Source: Azospira inquinata | GTDB taxonomy: Bacteria > Pseudomonadota > Gammaproteobacteria > Burkholderiales > Rhodocyclaceae | Length of the DNA: 64,000 nt | Reading direction: 5' to 3' | Assembly (NCBI RefSeq): GCF_018905915.1 | Contig: NZ_CP064782.1 | Location: 2,356,001-2,420,000 of the forward strand | Shown here: positions 28,073 to 36,210 of the stretch, in pieces | How the letters are laid out: every line of letters begins with the position of its first letter | Position numbering within the stretch: the stretch's first letter is position 1 | Translations under genes and position numbers: made by a program | The notes under the pieces: model-generated | What the model saw: the letters and a program-made list of their open reading frames with translations, nothing else | What the model was told of the DNA's origin: nothing | Database searches by the model: none

Positions 28073-28261
28073 ATGGCTGAAACCTCTGCCACCGGGCTTG
28101 GCCGCTGCTCGGCCTGCCGCCACTTTTTCATTACCCATCATCAGTCCCATCCCTACGGCTGCCGGGTTCTGGACTTCAAAAGCCCGGCCCTGCCTTGCCT
28201 GGCGGTGCGCCGCTCTTCCGGGCAGGACTGCCTTTATTTTCAGGCGAAGGCGCCGGACTGA
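28073..28261 (+). CDS. conserved small cysteine-containing protein
   Basis: A 62-aa protein with CSACRHFFITHHQSHPYGC in the N-terminal half and a later LPCLAVRRSSGQDCLYF. The CxxC at about 12-15 plus Cys at about 30, 42 and 53 suggest a metal site. The pattern C-x2-C-x-(H/Y)-F-I-T-H-x(4)-P-(H/Y)-GCR and SGQ-x-C-xxF recurs, to my knowledge, in small uncharacterised proteins of beta- and gammaproteobacteria. The function is unknown. The ribosome binding site is weak. Confidence 0.65.
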   Translation: MAETSATGLGRCSACRHFFITHHQSHPYGCRVLDFKSPALPCLAVRRSSGQDCLYFQAKAPD

Positions 28262-28326
28262 AGGGCCGCCCATGCCTGGCTTTTGGGCAGGCTGTCATAT
28301 GCCTGATTTGGCAGGCAATGGGCTGG

Positions 28327-28359
28327 CTTATCCACAGGCTTGTCCAGGGATTTTGTGGA
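28327..28359 (+). repeat. DnaA-box-containing repeat, copy 1
   Basis: It begins CTTATCCACAGGCTTGTCC and continues AGGGATTTTGTGGA. TTATCCACA at 28328-28336 is the consensus DnaA box. It matches copy 2 at 29668-29700. Confidence 0.6.
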
Positions 28360-28553
28360 CGATTCCCCGGGGGGGCTTTTTCTCCTGGGGGAGATAGAGC
28401 CGGAGCGATTTACCTGGGCGAGCCTGGGCCAAGGCTTCTGAAATGGCTTCTGGGAAGGCCTGGAATGGCGCTGGAGAGGGGGGCGGAACAGGAGGCCGGA
28501 AAAGGCCCCAGTCCGGGCTCCGGAAGGGCCGCTGGAAGTGGCCTCGGAAACCC

Positions 28554-29456
28554 TCAGCCCTCGTTGGCGATGCCCGCCAATACCTGACCCACCGGGCCCG
28601 CCTGGGTGGCGGACTGGCAATGGCGGGTCTGGTCGTCGAAAAAGAAATCCGGCTCGAACTGGGCCAGGAAGGGGCCTTTTTCCAGGCCGCCGAGGAACAT
28701 GGCCTCATCCACGCTGATATTCCAGCCCATGAGGGTGCGGATGGCCCGCTCGTGGGCCGGGGCGCTGCGGGCCGTCACCAGGGCGGTACGAATGCGGATG
28801 GGGCTGTCGGCGGTGCTCTGCTGGAGCTTGTGCAGGGCGTCCAGGAGGGGCTTGAAGGGGCCCGGGGGCAGGGGCTGGAAGGCGTGGTCCCGCTCGTGTT
28901 CGGTGAAGGCGGGCAGGCCCTGGGTCTGGTAGATGCGCTCCGCCTCGTCGGAAAACAGCACCGCGTCCCCGTCGAAGGCGATGCGGATTTCCTGGGAATG
29001 GCGATTGGTATCCCCCGCGGAAGCGGCAAACACCCGGGCCGCCGGGTAGCCCCCCGCCAGGGCATTGCGCACGTCCGCCTCGTGGGCGGAGAGAAACAGG
29101 TGGGCGCCCAGGGGGGCCAGGTAGGGATAGGCGGGGCGGCCCCGGGTGAACACCCCCCGGTTGATGTCCAGCCCGTGGCTTTCCGCCGAGCGGAACACCC
29201 GCAGGCCGGAGACCGGGTCGTTGCGAGAGACGATGACCACCTCCACCTGGCGCCGCTCCGGCCGGTTGAGGGCCAGGAGCTTTTTCACCAGGGGAAAGGC
29301 GCAGCCGGGCTTGGCCGGGGTGTCCAGCCGCTCCAGTTGCAGCTTCATGTAGGCGGTGTCGTCCAGGGCCTCGAAGACTTGGTTTTCTTCCTCGAAATCG
29401 AACAGGGCCCGGGCGGACAGGGCCACCACCAGTTGATGATTGAGGTTTGTGGGCAT
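28554..29456 (-). CDS. cytosolic 5'-nucleotidase (NT5C1-type)
   Basis: A 300-aa protein with LVVALSARALFDFEEENQVFE at the N-terminus, AFPLVKKLLALNRP, EVVIVSRNDPVSGLRVFRS, RIAFDGDAVLFSDEAERIYQ and FLGGLEKGPFLAQFEPDFFFDDQ. These blocks match the 5'-nucleotidase family related to eukaryotic cytosolic NT5C1, a HAD-like enzyme that removes phosphate from nucleoside monophosphates; the DGDAVLFSD segment supplies the catalytic or metal-binding Asp. Length agrees with bacterial members. It stands alone between two DnaA-box repeats. Confidence 0.85.
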   Translation of the reverse strand: MPTNLNHQLVVALSARALFDFEEENQVFEALDDTAYMKLQLERLDTPAKPGCAFPLVKKLLALNRPERRQVEVVIVSRNDPVSGLRVFRSAESHGLDINRGVFTRGRPAYPYLAPLGAHLFLSAHEADVRNALAGGYPAARVFAASAGDTNRHSQEIRIAFDGDAVLFSDEAERIYQTQGLPAFTEHERDHAFQPLPPGPFKPLLDALHKLQQSTADSPIRIRTALVTARSAPAHERAIRTLMGWNISVDEAMFLGGLEKGPFLAQFEPDFFFDDQTRHCQSATQAGPVGQVLAGIANEG

Positions 29457-29893
29457 GGGGTCATTCTAGCAAGGACGGACGGGGGGCGGCGCCCTGACAC
29501 CGGCAGGAAGAGCCAGGGGCGGGCCTGGCCGGGGAGGGGGGCTCCCCGCCTTGTGGGTAGCCCCTGGCGCCGGGGTAATCGGCCAGATTGGCTGATCACG
29601 CCCCTCTCCGCCCTGTTTAAAAATTAGGCGCCCTGTCATAGCCCAGTGAAAATGGGGGCTGGCGGGACTTATCCACAGACTTGTCCAGGATTTCGGTGGA
29701 AAGGCGGAGGGGCTTGTCTCGTCGAGGGGACTACCGGGTAGTGGGATGGGGAAAACGGGGCAAATCGGGATAGGGGAGGCAAACCGGGCAATCGGAGCGG
29801 GCGCCAGAGTGGGGCTCGCCGGAGTCCGCCGTTAGGAAAGGGCCTCCGGCGAGCCCAATCCCCGTACCGCCCGGTTGGCGGGCGGGGAGAGGG
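29457..29893. other. intergenic stretch with DnaA-box repeat and long hairpin
   Basis: 437 bp. It contains the 29668-29700 repeat and a perfect 13-bp inverted repeat, GGGCTCGCCGGAG (29812-29824) with CTCCGGCGAGCCC (29844-29856), loop 19 nt. The hairpin lies just beyond the GNAT stop and lacks a U-tract. No coding region is supported. Confidence 0.6.
29668..29700 (+). repeat. DnaA-box-containing repeat, copy 2
   Basis: It begins CTTATCCACAGACTTGTCC and continues AGGATTTCGGTGGA. The DnaA box TTATCCACA is at 29669-29677. Same orientation as copy 1, about 1.34 kb away. Confidence 0.6.
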
Positions 29894-30361
29894 TTAGGCG
29901 GTCGGCGTGGTGAGGTCCAGGCGAAGGCGCCGCATGTCGTAAAGCCGGATGCCGTCCTCAAAAATGGGCGCGGGGTAATTTTTTACGAAAAAGTCGTGGT
30001 CGATACGCTCCGCTCGGAAGCCGTGGCGCTGGTAAAAAGCCAGCTGGTAGCCGAAGGTGCCTGTGCCTACTTCCAGGGTTTGGGCGCCGATACGGCGGCA
30101 GTGGGCGATGATGCCCTCTAACAGAGCGCTGCCGTAGCCGGTCCGTTGATGCTCCGGGGGAACGGCAATGCTCATGAGTTCATAGTGCTGGCGGCTGTGG
30201 CCTTGGATGACACCAGCCCCCACCAGGATTCCCCGGTCGGTGGCAATAAAACACTGGGATTGGGGCAGATAGGCCGCCAGCTTGGCTTCCGAGGGATCAG
30301 CTAGGAGGAGCAGGGCAACAGGGGCGGCAGCGGGCGGGATTTCTTGGAGCAGCAAGGGCAT
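29894..30361 (-). CDS. GNAT-family N-acetyltransferase
   Basis: A 155-aa acetyltransferase. Motif A, which binds the acetyl-CoA pyrophosphate, is visible as SIAVPPEHQRTGYGSALLEGIIAHCRRIGA (Q-R-x-G-x-G), followed by LEVGTGTFGYQLAFYQRHGFRAE of motif B. The core ends with the strand around RLYDMRRL. The substrate cannot be told. It starts 15 bases after a 49-aa gene on the same strand, so the two form an operon whose first ribosome binding site is buried in an RNA stem. Confidence 0.88.
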   Translation of the reverse strand: MPLLLQEIPPAAAPVALLLLADPSEAKLAAYLPQSQCFIATDRGILVGAGVIQGHSRQHYELMSIAVPPEHQRTGYGSALLEGIIAHCRRIGAQTLEVGTGTFGYQLAFYQRHGFRAERIDHDFFVKNYPAPIFEDGIRLYDMRRLRLDLTTPTA

Positions 30362-30376
30362 CCGGGAGACGCCGAG

Positions 30377-30526
30377 CTAGTGGTGGATGCGGGTAAGGAA
30401 ACGGTCGCAGCCCGTGGGCTGGGAGAGGAGGACCAGGAGTTCGGCGATGCTCAGACGGCCTTCCTGCTCGCCACGCAGAATACTTTCGATCAGCGCTTCC
30501 AGTCGTTCCATGGTTTCGTTGTTCAT
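30377..30526 (-). CDS. small 49-aa protein upstream of GNAT
   Basis: It reads from ATG (30524-30526) to TAG (30377-30379). It starts MNNETMERLEALIESILRG and continues EGRLSIAELLVLLSQPTGC; it looks like two amphipathic helices. A strong Shine-Dalgarno (GGGGAGAG) lies four bases before the ATG, and the downstream GNAT follows after 15 bases. I do not recognise it. It could be a regulator or partner of the acetyltransferase. The Shine-Dalgarno forms one arm of a 10-bp stem. Confidence 0.65.
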   Translation of the reverse strand: MNNETMERLEALIESILRGEQEGRLSIAELLVLLSQPTGCDRFLTRIHH

Positions 30527-30530
30527 GGTG

Positions 30531-30581
30531 CTCTCCCCGGACTGCTTGGTGTTGTAAGCCGTTTACGGTTGCCGGGGAGAG
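30531..30581 (-). promoter_or_regulatory. leader stem sequestering ribosome binding site of the 49-aa gene
   Basis: CTCTCCCCGG (30531-30540) and CCGGGGAGAG (30572-30581) are exact reverse complements. In the minus-strand mRNA the second arm is the Shine-Dalgarno itself, four bases before the ATG, so folding would block initiation. The 31-base loop contains a smaller CCGT-AA-ACGG hairpin. An AT-rich, promoter-like stretch precedes it (30582-30633). Confidence 0.6.
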
Positions 30582-30633
30582 AACTTGAAGTTATTTTTTA
30601 AAACAATTTACAACTTACTGTTTTATATCAATT

Positions 30634-31863
30634 TTATTGGCAATCCTGGCAGGGCTTTTGCGCCGGGGTAGCGGCGGGCCAGAGCCGTACCGCCAGGGCC
30701 CCCAGGGCGGCCAGGGTGGTGAGGGCGCTTACCCCGGTCCATCCGGCGGCGGCCAGGAGCCAGCTGCCCAGGGTGGAACCCAGGGCCATGCCGATGAACA
30801 TGCCCACCATGAGCAGGGCGTTGAGGCGGCTGCGGGCGGCGGGTTCCAGGCTATACACCTGGGTCTGGTGGGCGATCAGGGAGACCTGGACCCCCAGATC
30901 GAAGACCAGGGTGACGCCAGCCAGGAGGGCCAACTGGGCCGGGACGCTGCCCAGGGGCAGGAGAAACTGGGCGGCGAAGGCCAGGGCGGTGAGGCTGATG
31001 CCTAGGCGGGCCACCCGTTCCGGCCCGGTTTTGTCCGCCAGCCGTCCCGCCAGGGGGGCGGCCAGGGCGCCCACTGCACCGGCCAGACCGAAGGCGCCGG
31101 CCACGCCGCTGCCCAAGTGGAAGGGGGCGCCGTGGAGCATCAGGGCCAGGGTGGACCAGAAGGCGCTGAAGCCCACGGATTGGAGCCCCTGGGCCAGGGC
31201 GGCGCGGCGCAGGGAGGGGTGGCGGCGCCAGAGCCCGGTCAGGGAGCCCATGAGGGCGCCGTAGGAAAGTCGTGAATCGGGGCGAAAGGGGGGCAGGCCC
31301 CGGGCCGCTACCAGGCCGAAAATCACGATCATGACGGCGGCGCAGGCGAAGGTGGCGCGCCAGCCCCAGTGCTGGGCGATGAGGCCGCTCACCACCCGGG
31401 ACAGGATGATGCCCAGGAGCAGGCCGGTCATCACCGTGCCCACCACCCGGCCGCGCCGGGCGTTGTCCGCCAGGGTGGCGGCGGCGGGCACGATGTCCTG
31501 GGCCAGGGTGGCGGTGAGGCCGATGGCCAGGCTGGAAGCCAGCAGGGCCGCCAGTCCCGGCGCCAGGGCGCCGAGCCCCAGGGCCAGGGCCAGGAGGGCG
31601 GATTTGGCCAGGATAATGGTGCGCCGGTCGTACCGGTCCCCCAGGGGGGCGAGGAAGAGAATGCCCAGGGCGTAACCCAGCTGGGTCAGGGTGGGCACTA
31701 GGCCCATGGCCCGGTCCGGCAGATGGAGGTCGGCCCCCATAATGCCCAGCATGGGCTGGTTGTAATAGAGGGAGGCCACGGACATCCCGGCGCCGCAGGC
31801 CATGAGCAGAAGCAGGGCCGGGGAGAGGGTGGGGGCGTTATGCGTATTTTGAATGGTAGCCAT
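30634..31863 (-). CDS. MFS transporter (12-TM efflux type)
   Basis: A 409-aa integral membrane protein with about twelve hydrophobic helices. It starts MATIQNTHNAPTLSPALLLL. The A-motif-like LAPLGDRYDRRTIILAK follows helix 2, and AGRLADKTGPERVARLG repeats it in the second half. The SLYYNQPMLGIM segment in helix 1 is typical of YnfM/arabinose-efflux-like drug exporters. The ATG at 31861-31863 has AGGAG eight bases upstream. It is divergent from a LysR gene across a heptamer repeat array, which suggests LysR control. The substrate is unknown. The short Cys-containing tail (CQDCQ) is unusual. Confidence 0.88.
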   Translation of the reverse strand: MATIQNTHNAPTLSPALLLLMACGAGMSVASLYYNQPMLGIMGADLHLPDRAMGLVPTLTQLGYALGILFLAPLGDRYDRRTIILAKSALLALALGLGALAPGLAALLASSLAIGLTATLAQDIVPAAATLADNARRGRVVGTVMTGLLLGIILSRVVSGLIAQHWGWRATFACAAVMIVIFGLVAARGLPPFRPDSRLSYGALMGSLTGLWRRHPSLRRAALAQGLQSVGFSAFWSTLALMLHGAPFHLGSGVAGAFGLAGAVGALAAPLAGRLADKTGPERVARLGISLTALAFAAQFLLPLGSVPAQLALLAGVTLVFDLGVQVSLIAHQTQVYSLEPAARSRLNALLMVGMFIGMALGSTLGSWLLAAAGWTGVSALTTLAALGALAVRLWPAATPAQKPCQDCQ

Positions 31864-32061
31864 GGAAGTTCTCCTGGAAGTTTCCCGGTTGGGGTTGGGA
31901 ATGGACGCCATTTTCCGCAGATTTCTGGGGGCTGGTAGGGGCAGGGAAAACAGATCTATTATTCGTGCTACGTATAAAAGGCCAGTCCGGTGCCCTTAGG
32001 TCAGCCTGGGGAACAGGAACGTGGGGCTGACCTGGGAGGCGGGGCCGCAGGCCCACGCCTC

Positions 32062-32614
32062 CCAGGAGCCAGGAGCCAGGAGCCAGGAGCCAGGAGCCAG
32101 GAGCCAGGAGCCAGGAGCCAGGAGCCAGGAGCCAGGAGCCAGGAGCCAGGAGCCAGGAGCCAGGAGCCAGGAGCCAGGAGCCAGGAGCCAGGAGCCAGGA
32201 GCCAGGAGCCAGGAGCCAGGAGCCAGGAGCCAGGAGCCAGGAGCCAGGAGCCAGGAGCCAGGAGCCAGGAGCCAGGAGCCAGGAGCCAGGAGCCAGGAGC
32301 CAGGAGCCAGGAGCCAGGAGCCAGGAGCCAGGAGCCAGGAGCCAGGAGCCAGGAGCCAGGAGCCAGGAGCCAGGAGCCAGGAGCCAGGAGCCAGGAGCCA
32401 GGAGCCAGGAGCCAGGAGCCAGGAGCCAGGAGCCAGGAGCCAGGAGCCAGGAGCCAGGAGCCAGGAGCCAGGAGCCAGGAGCCAGGAGCCAGGAGCCAGG
32501 AGCCAGGAGCCAGGAGCCAGGAGCCAGGAGCCAGGAGCCAGGAGCCAGGAGCCAGGAGCCAGGAGCCAGGAACCAGGAACCAGGAACCAGGAACCAGGAA
32601 CCAGGAACCAGGAG
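32062..32614. repeat. heptanucleotide tandem repeat array (CCAGGAG)n, 79 units
   Basis: 72 consecutive CCAGGAG units (32062-32565), six CCAGGAA variants (32566-32607) and one final CCAGGAG. The start and end phases agree exactly with period 7. Because 7 is not a multiple of 3, every frame of the array is open on both strands, giving false QEPGARS and LAPGSWL repeats. It fills the spacer between the divergent MFS and LysR genes. Confidence 0.97.
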
Positions 32615-32650
32615 CCGGACCCGGACCCGGACCCGGACCCGGACCCGGAC
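32615..32650. repeat. hexanucleotide tandem repeat (CCGGAC)6
   Basis: Six perfect CCGGAC units directly abut the heptamer array. Confidence 0.95.
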
Positions 32651-32740
32651 CCCGTGACCGCCCGGCCCTGGATGGCCGGCGTTTTCCCCATTTCTTTTCC
32701 TGATCCCTCCCCCTTCCAGGGAGATATTTTTGGAGTGTCC

Positions 32741-33712
32741 ATGGCTGAACTTCCCCTGCATGCTTCGTTTCCCCCGGGAATGGACCGGCTGGAACTGTTG
32801 CAGACCTTTGTGCGCATTGTGGAGGCGGGCAGCCTGTCGGCGGCAGCGGCCCAGCTGGGCATTACCCAGCCCACCATTAGCCGCCGGCTCCAGGCCCTGG
32901 AGCGCTCCCTGGGCCTGCTCCTGCTCCAGCGCACCACCCACCTCATGCGTTTGACCCTGGACGGGGAGCGTTGTTACGAGCAGGCCCGCACCCTGCTGGA
33001 ACGCTGGGCCGTCTTTGAATCCGAGCTGCGGGGGGCCCAGGAGGTGCCGGAAGGAATACTGCGGGTGGTGGTGCCCCACGCCTTTGGTCAGGAACTATTG
33101 GTGAAGCCCCTGGCGGCCTACCTGGAGCGCCATCCCCAAGTGGCCGTGGAATGGCTGCTCCACGACGATCAGGCCGTCCAGGACTACATCGCGGCGGGTA
33201 TCGACTGCGCCATTCAACTGGGGAAAGTGGCGGACTCCAGCCTGGTCTGCCTGCCCCTTTCCCAGGTGCCCCGCATTTTCTTTGCCGCCCCATCCCTGGT
33301 GGCGGACGGCCTGCCGGATAGCCCGGAAGCCCTGGGTCGCTTGCCCTGGCTGGCTCTGCGTACCTTCTACCGCAATGAGGTGAGTCTGACCCATCGGAGC
33401 ACGGGGGAAGTGCGCAAGCTGTCCCTGCGCCCCCGCTTCAGTACGGACAGCCTCTATGCCTTGCGTAGCGCTGCCCTGCGCGGGCTGGGGGTGGGCCTGG
33501 GCTCCCTGTGGGCGGTGCAGGACGATTTGCTGGCCGGGCGTCTGGTCCAGCTGGCGCCGGAATGGCAGGCCCCCACTTTGCCGGTCAATCTGATCTACCC
33601 CTACGCCTCTTTCTACCCGGCCCGGCTGCGGGCCTTCATTAACATCATGCGGGACGCCATGCCGGCGGTGATGCTGGAGGCGGAAGCAGGAACCCCGCCC
33701 AGGCCGGGTTGA
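32741..33712 (+). CDS. LysR-family transcriptional regulator
   Basis: A 323-aa regulator. The winged helix-turn-helix near the N-terminus reads LLQTFVRIVEAGSLSAAAAQLGITQPTISRRLQALE. The substrate-binding domain (about 105-310) includes GILRVVVPHAFGQELLVKPL, DYIAAGIDCAIQLGKVADSSLV and GLGVGLGSLWAVQDDL. The ATG at 32741 has TGGAG five bases upstream; the very long upstream extension is only the repeat array read through. An internal ATG at 32780 is the alternative. It likely controls the divergent MFS gene. The stop codon lies in the loop of a perfect 8-bp hairpin (GCCCAGGC/GCCTGGGC, 33697-33720). Confidence 0.92.
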   Translation: MAELPLHASFPPGMDRLELLQTFVRIVEAGSLSAAAAQLGITQPTISRRLQALERSLGLLLLQRTTHLMRLTLDGERCYEQARTLLERWAVFESELRGAQEVPEGILRVVVPHAFGQELLVKPLAAYLERHPQVAVEWLLHDDQAVQDYIAAGIDCAIQLGKVADSSLVCLPLSQVPRIFFAAPSLVADGLPDSPEALGRLPWLALRTFYRNEVSLTHRSTGEVRKLSLRPRFSTDSLYALRSAALRGLGVGLGSLWAVQDDLLAGRLVQLAPEWQAPTLPVNLIYPYASFYPARLRAFINIMRDAMPAVMLEAEAGTPPRPG

Positions 33713-33935
33713 GCCTGGGCAGGACGGCCAGGAAGAGGCTTTTGCCCCAAGGGGCCCCAGGGACGGGGCTCGGAGCGGGAAAGGCGGGCCAGAGCGGAGA
33801 ATGCAGTTCGGAGCGGAGAAACTGGGCCGGAGTCGTCGGTTCGGAGATGCCGACCTGGAGCATCCGACCCGACGCCGGGGCCCGCCCCGGCCCCTCACCA
33901 AGCCCCGACTTCCCTCCCCGCCCCTGGTGCCGTCC

Positions 33936-34331
33936 CTAGGTGTTTTCCAAAGCCACGGCCCGGAAATCCAGGGCTTTGAACTCTTCCCGCAGGTCCATGC
34001 CGAACTCGGCCATCATGTCGTCCTCCGCATCGTGATACCAGTGGGTGACGATGCGCTTGCCGTTGCTGGCGTTGTTGTGGAGCAGGGAAAAGAGGGCGCG
34101 GATGAGCTTGGTGCTGGAGCTGTTGAAATAGGTGAGGTGGAAGTGCATTTCCACCGGCTGGCCCGGGGGCAGCTGGGTCAGGTAGCTTTCCAGGCTGGCC
34201 CGGATGGGGCCGTAGAAGCTGATGGCATTTTCCGGGTAGGACTCCCCCTTGATGCGCAGGCAGTTGTCGGCAAAGCGGAAATCCACCTCCGGGGTTTCGT
34301 TGGTGGGGGGGATGTAGAGATGCTGTTCCAT
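33936..34331 (-). CDS. siaC: SiaC-like phosphoprotein (DUF1987), copy 1
   Basis: A 131-aa protein. It starts MEQHLYIPPTNETPEVDFRF and has SYPENAISFYGPI and the conserved FHLTYFNSSSTKLIRALFSLL around the phosphorylated Ser/Thr loop. It is last in the Sia operon. In Pseudomonas, unphosphorylated SiaC binds the diguanylate cyclase SiaD and activates it; kinase SiaB and phosphatase SiaA set its state. A long acidic C-terminal segment (HDAEDDMMAEFGMD) is typical. The ATG at 34329-34331 is preferred over an upstream TTG. Confidence 0.9.
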   Translation of the reverse strand: MEQHLYIPPTNETPEVDFRFADNCLRIKGESYPENAISFYGPIRASLESYLTQLPPGQPVEMHFHLTYFNSSSTKLIRALFSLLHNNASNGKRIVTHWYHDAEDDMMAEFGMDLREEFKALDFRAVALENT

Positions 34332-34348
34332 GGTCTTCCGGTCCTTTC

Positions 34349-34933
34349 TCAAATCACGGCGCGGAGATAAAGCTCCGCCACGCCATCGTCCCGTTCGGAC
34401 GAATATACGATCTGGTATTCGATGGGTTCGCTGGATTCCCTGGCCACGGTGAGAAAGCCCAGGCCGGCGCCCTTGCTGATGTCGTCTTCCGCCTCGTGGG
34501 CGTCGTTGCGCAGCTGTTCCCGGTAGGCGGTCTTGATTTCTTCCAGGCTCATGCGGCGCAGGGGGTCTAGCTTGGCCCGCAGCCGGTCCACATGGTCCAG
34601 CTGCACCGGGTTGCCGCAGATAACGTAGAACTTGCCGCCGAATTCCCCCACCGCCAGGGCCCCCACCTTGGCCCCGTCTTCCCCGTTTTCGGCGGCGTAA
34701 TGGATGATGTTCTGGGCCATTTCCACAAAGGCGGAAAAGACCTTACGCCGCGCCGTGTTGGGGGCGCCCACGCTGTCCAGGCGCTGTTTCAGTGCGTCGC
34801 TCATGGTGCCCACTACATTCTGAGAAAACTCCCCGCTGTAGTAGAAGAGAATGCCGTTCTGGATGGCCCGCTGGCAGAAGTCGTTAAAAACGTCCAGTTT
34901 CATCAGGGATTTTCCTTTTTCCACTTTTTCCAT
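34349..34933 (-). CDS. siaB: SiaB-family protein kinase
   Basis: A 194-aa protein with FYYSGEFSQNVVGTMSDALKQRL near the N-terminus, KVFSAFVEMAQNIIHYAAE (GHKL-type N-box with the Mg-binding Asn), GKFYVICGNPV and GAGLGFLTVARESSEPIEYQIV. This matches SiaB, an anti-sigma-factor-like kinase that phosphorylates SiaC. ATG 34933 has AGGA upstream; ATG 34903 is an alternative. It lies between the phosphatase and siaC as in known sia operons. Confidence 0.88.
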   Translation of the reverse strand: MEKVEKGKSLMKLDVFNDFCQRAIQNGILFYYSGEFSQNVVGTMSDALKQRLDSVGAPNTARRKVFSAFVEMAQNIIHYAAENGEDGAKVGALAVGEFGGKFYVICGNPVQLDHVDRLRAKLDPLRRMSLEEIKTAYREQLRNDAHEAEDDISKGAGLGFLTVARESSEPIEYQIVYSSERDDGVAELYLRAVI

Positions 34934-34947
34934 GAAGCCCGTTCCTT

Positions 34948-36210
34948 TCACACCCGGAAACCCAGGGCACTCACGTCGTCCCGGCGGTTTTCCGCCCCCT
35001 GGTAGGCGAGCAGGGCGGCCAGCAGGGCCTGGCGCTGCTCGGGCATGGGCAGTTCCCGCATTTCCGCCAGGGTGGCGCAGAGACGGCGCTTGCCGAAGGC
35101 GATGCGGCGTTCGCCCCCCAGCTGATCCACGTAACCGTCGGAGAAGAAATAGACCGCCGTGCCTTCCTCCAGAACGCAGCTCTGGTTTTCCCAGCGCTGG
35201 TCCAGGGGGGTGGTGGCGTAGCCCACCCCGGCCCGGTCCCCGTTCACCATGTCCACTTCCGCCTGGCCCGGGGCCAGGAGCAGCATGGCCATGTGGGCTC
35301 CGGCAAAGGTGATGCGCCGGGTGGCCCGGTCGTACCAGCAGAAGGCCGCATCCATGCCGTCGTCCGAGCCGGTTTCCGTTTCTTCCCGTTCTTCTTCGGC
35401 GCTGTGATCCACCTGGCCCAGGGCCTTTTTCACCCGCCGGTTGAGGGCGGCCAGCACCGCTCCCGGGTTCTGGCAGCTTTCTTCCGTCAGGGTGGTTTGC
35501 AGGAAGGAGGTCATGATCAGGGTCATGAAGGCTCCGGGCACCCCGTGGCCGGTGCAGTCGAAGAGGGCGGCAAAAAAGCCTTCTTCTCGGGGCAGGAAGT
35601 AGAAGTAGTCCCCGGACACCACGTCCCGGGGTTCCCAGAGCAGAAAGTGGTCCGGCAGCTCCTGACGCAGGGCTTCCCGGGAGGCCCGCCCCAGGGATTT
35701 TTGGATAATGCTGGCGTAGCCGATGGATTCCATCACCAGCCGGTTTTTTTCCGCCTGCATGTCCGCGATGGTGCGCACCAGATCCAGGCCGATGCCCATG
35801 CCCGCGTAGTGGCCGCCCTGGGTAATGATGAAGCCGTCCGCCAGGGTTTTGGTGCCGTTTTCCAGGGCCCGGAAGGACAGGTCTTGGATGGAGGTGTCCC
35901 CTTCCACCACCAGGGGGGATTTGTCCATGAAAGCGATGCAGCTCTTTTTCAGGAACAGTTCCCGGTGAAAGGGACGGGCCATGCTCTGCATGAAAATGTT
36001 CCGGTTGATAAGGCCGATGGGCACCCCGTTTTCCACCACGGGCAGGCCGATTAGGGCGGGCCGGGTTTCAAAAATGCGGAAGACGCTTTCATTGGTGTCG
36101 TCCGGGGCGGCGGCGGGCACTTCCACCAGCAGGCTTTCCGTCAGGTGGCGGGCGTGGCCCGGGCGGGGCCCCCGGGGGGCGGGGGCGAGGGACAGTTGGG
36201 CAGGACTCAT
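34948..36210 (-). CDS. PP2C/SpoIIE-type phosphatase with N-terminal CBS-like region (SiaA-like)
   Basis: A 420-aa soluble protein. The N-terminal region (about 25-150) has CBS-like features: PALIGLPVVENGVPIGLINRN, KSPLVVEGDTSIQDL and FIITQGGHYAGMGIGLDLVR. The C-terminal SpoIIE/PP2C domain carries the metal-binding Asp motifs PRDVVSGDYFYF, FDCTGHGVPGAFMTLIMTSF, YFFSDGYVDQLGG and RRDDVSALGF. It should dephosphorylate SiaC. Pseudomonas SiaA is a membrane protein with periplasmic sensor and HAMP; here the input is a cytosolic CBS-type module instead, so the sensed signal may be a nucleotide. GGAG precedes the ATG. Confidence 0.87.
   Translation of the reverse strand: MSPAQLSLAPAPRGPRPGHARHLTESLLVEVPAAAPDDTNESVFRIFETRPALIGLPVVENGVPIGLINRNIFMQSMARPFHRELFLKKSCIAFMDKSPLVVEGDTSIQDLSFRALENGTKTLADGFIITQGGHYAGMGIGLDLVRTIADMQAEKNRLVMESIGYASIIQKSLGRASREALRQELPDHFLLWEPRDVVSGDYFYFLPREEGFFAALFDCTGHGVPGAFMTLIMTSFLQTTLTEESCQNPGAVLAALNRRVKKALGQVDHSAEEEREETETGSDDGMDAAFCWYDRATRRITFAGAHMAMLLLAPGQAEVDMVNGDRAGVGYATTPLDQRWENQSCVLEEGTAVYFFSDGYVDQLGGERRIAFGKRRLCATLAEMRELPMPEQRQALLAALLAYQGAENRRDDVSALGFRV

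Noticed and set aside
32062..32614. CRISPR array
   Set aside because: Units are 7 bp with no spacers, and no cas genes are present.
31838..33079. Proteins of 237-563 aa built of QEPGARS or LAPGSWL repeats
   Set aside because: A 7-bp tandem repeat is open in every frame; these are translations of the array, not genes. The LysR start was placed after it.
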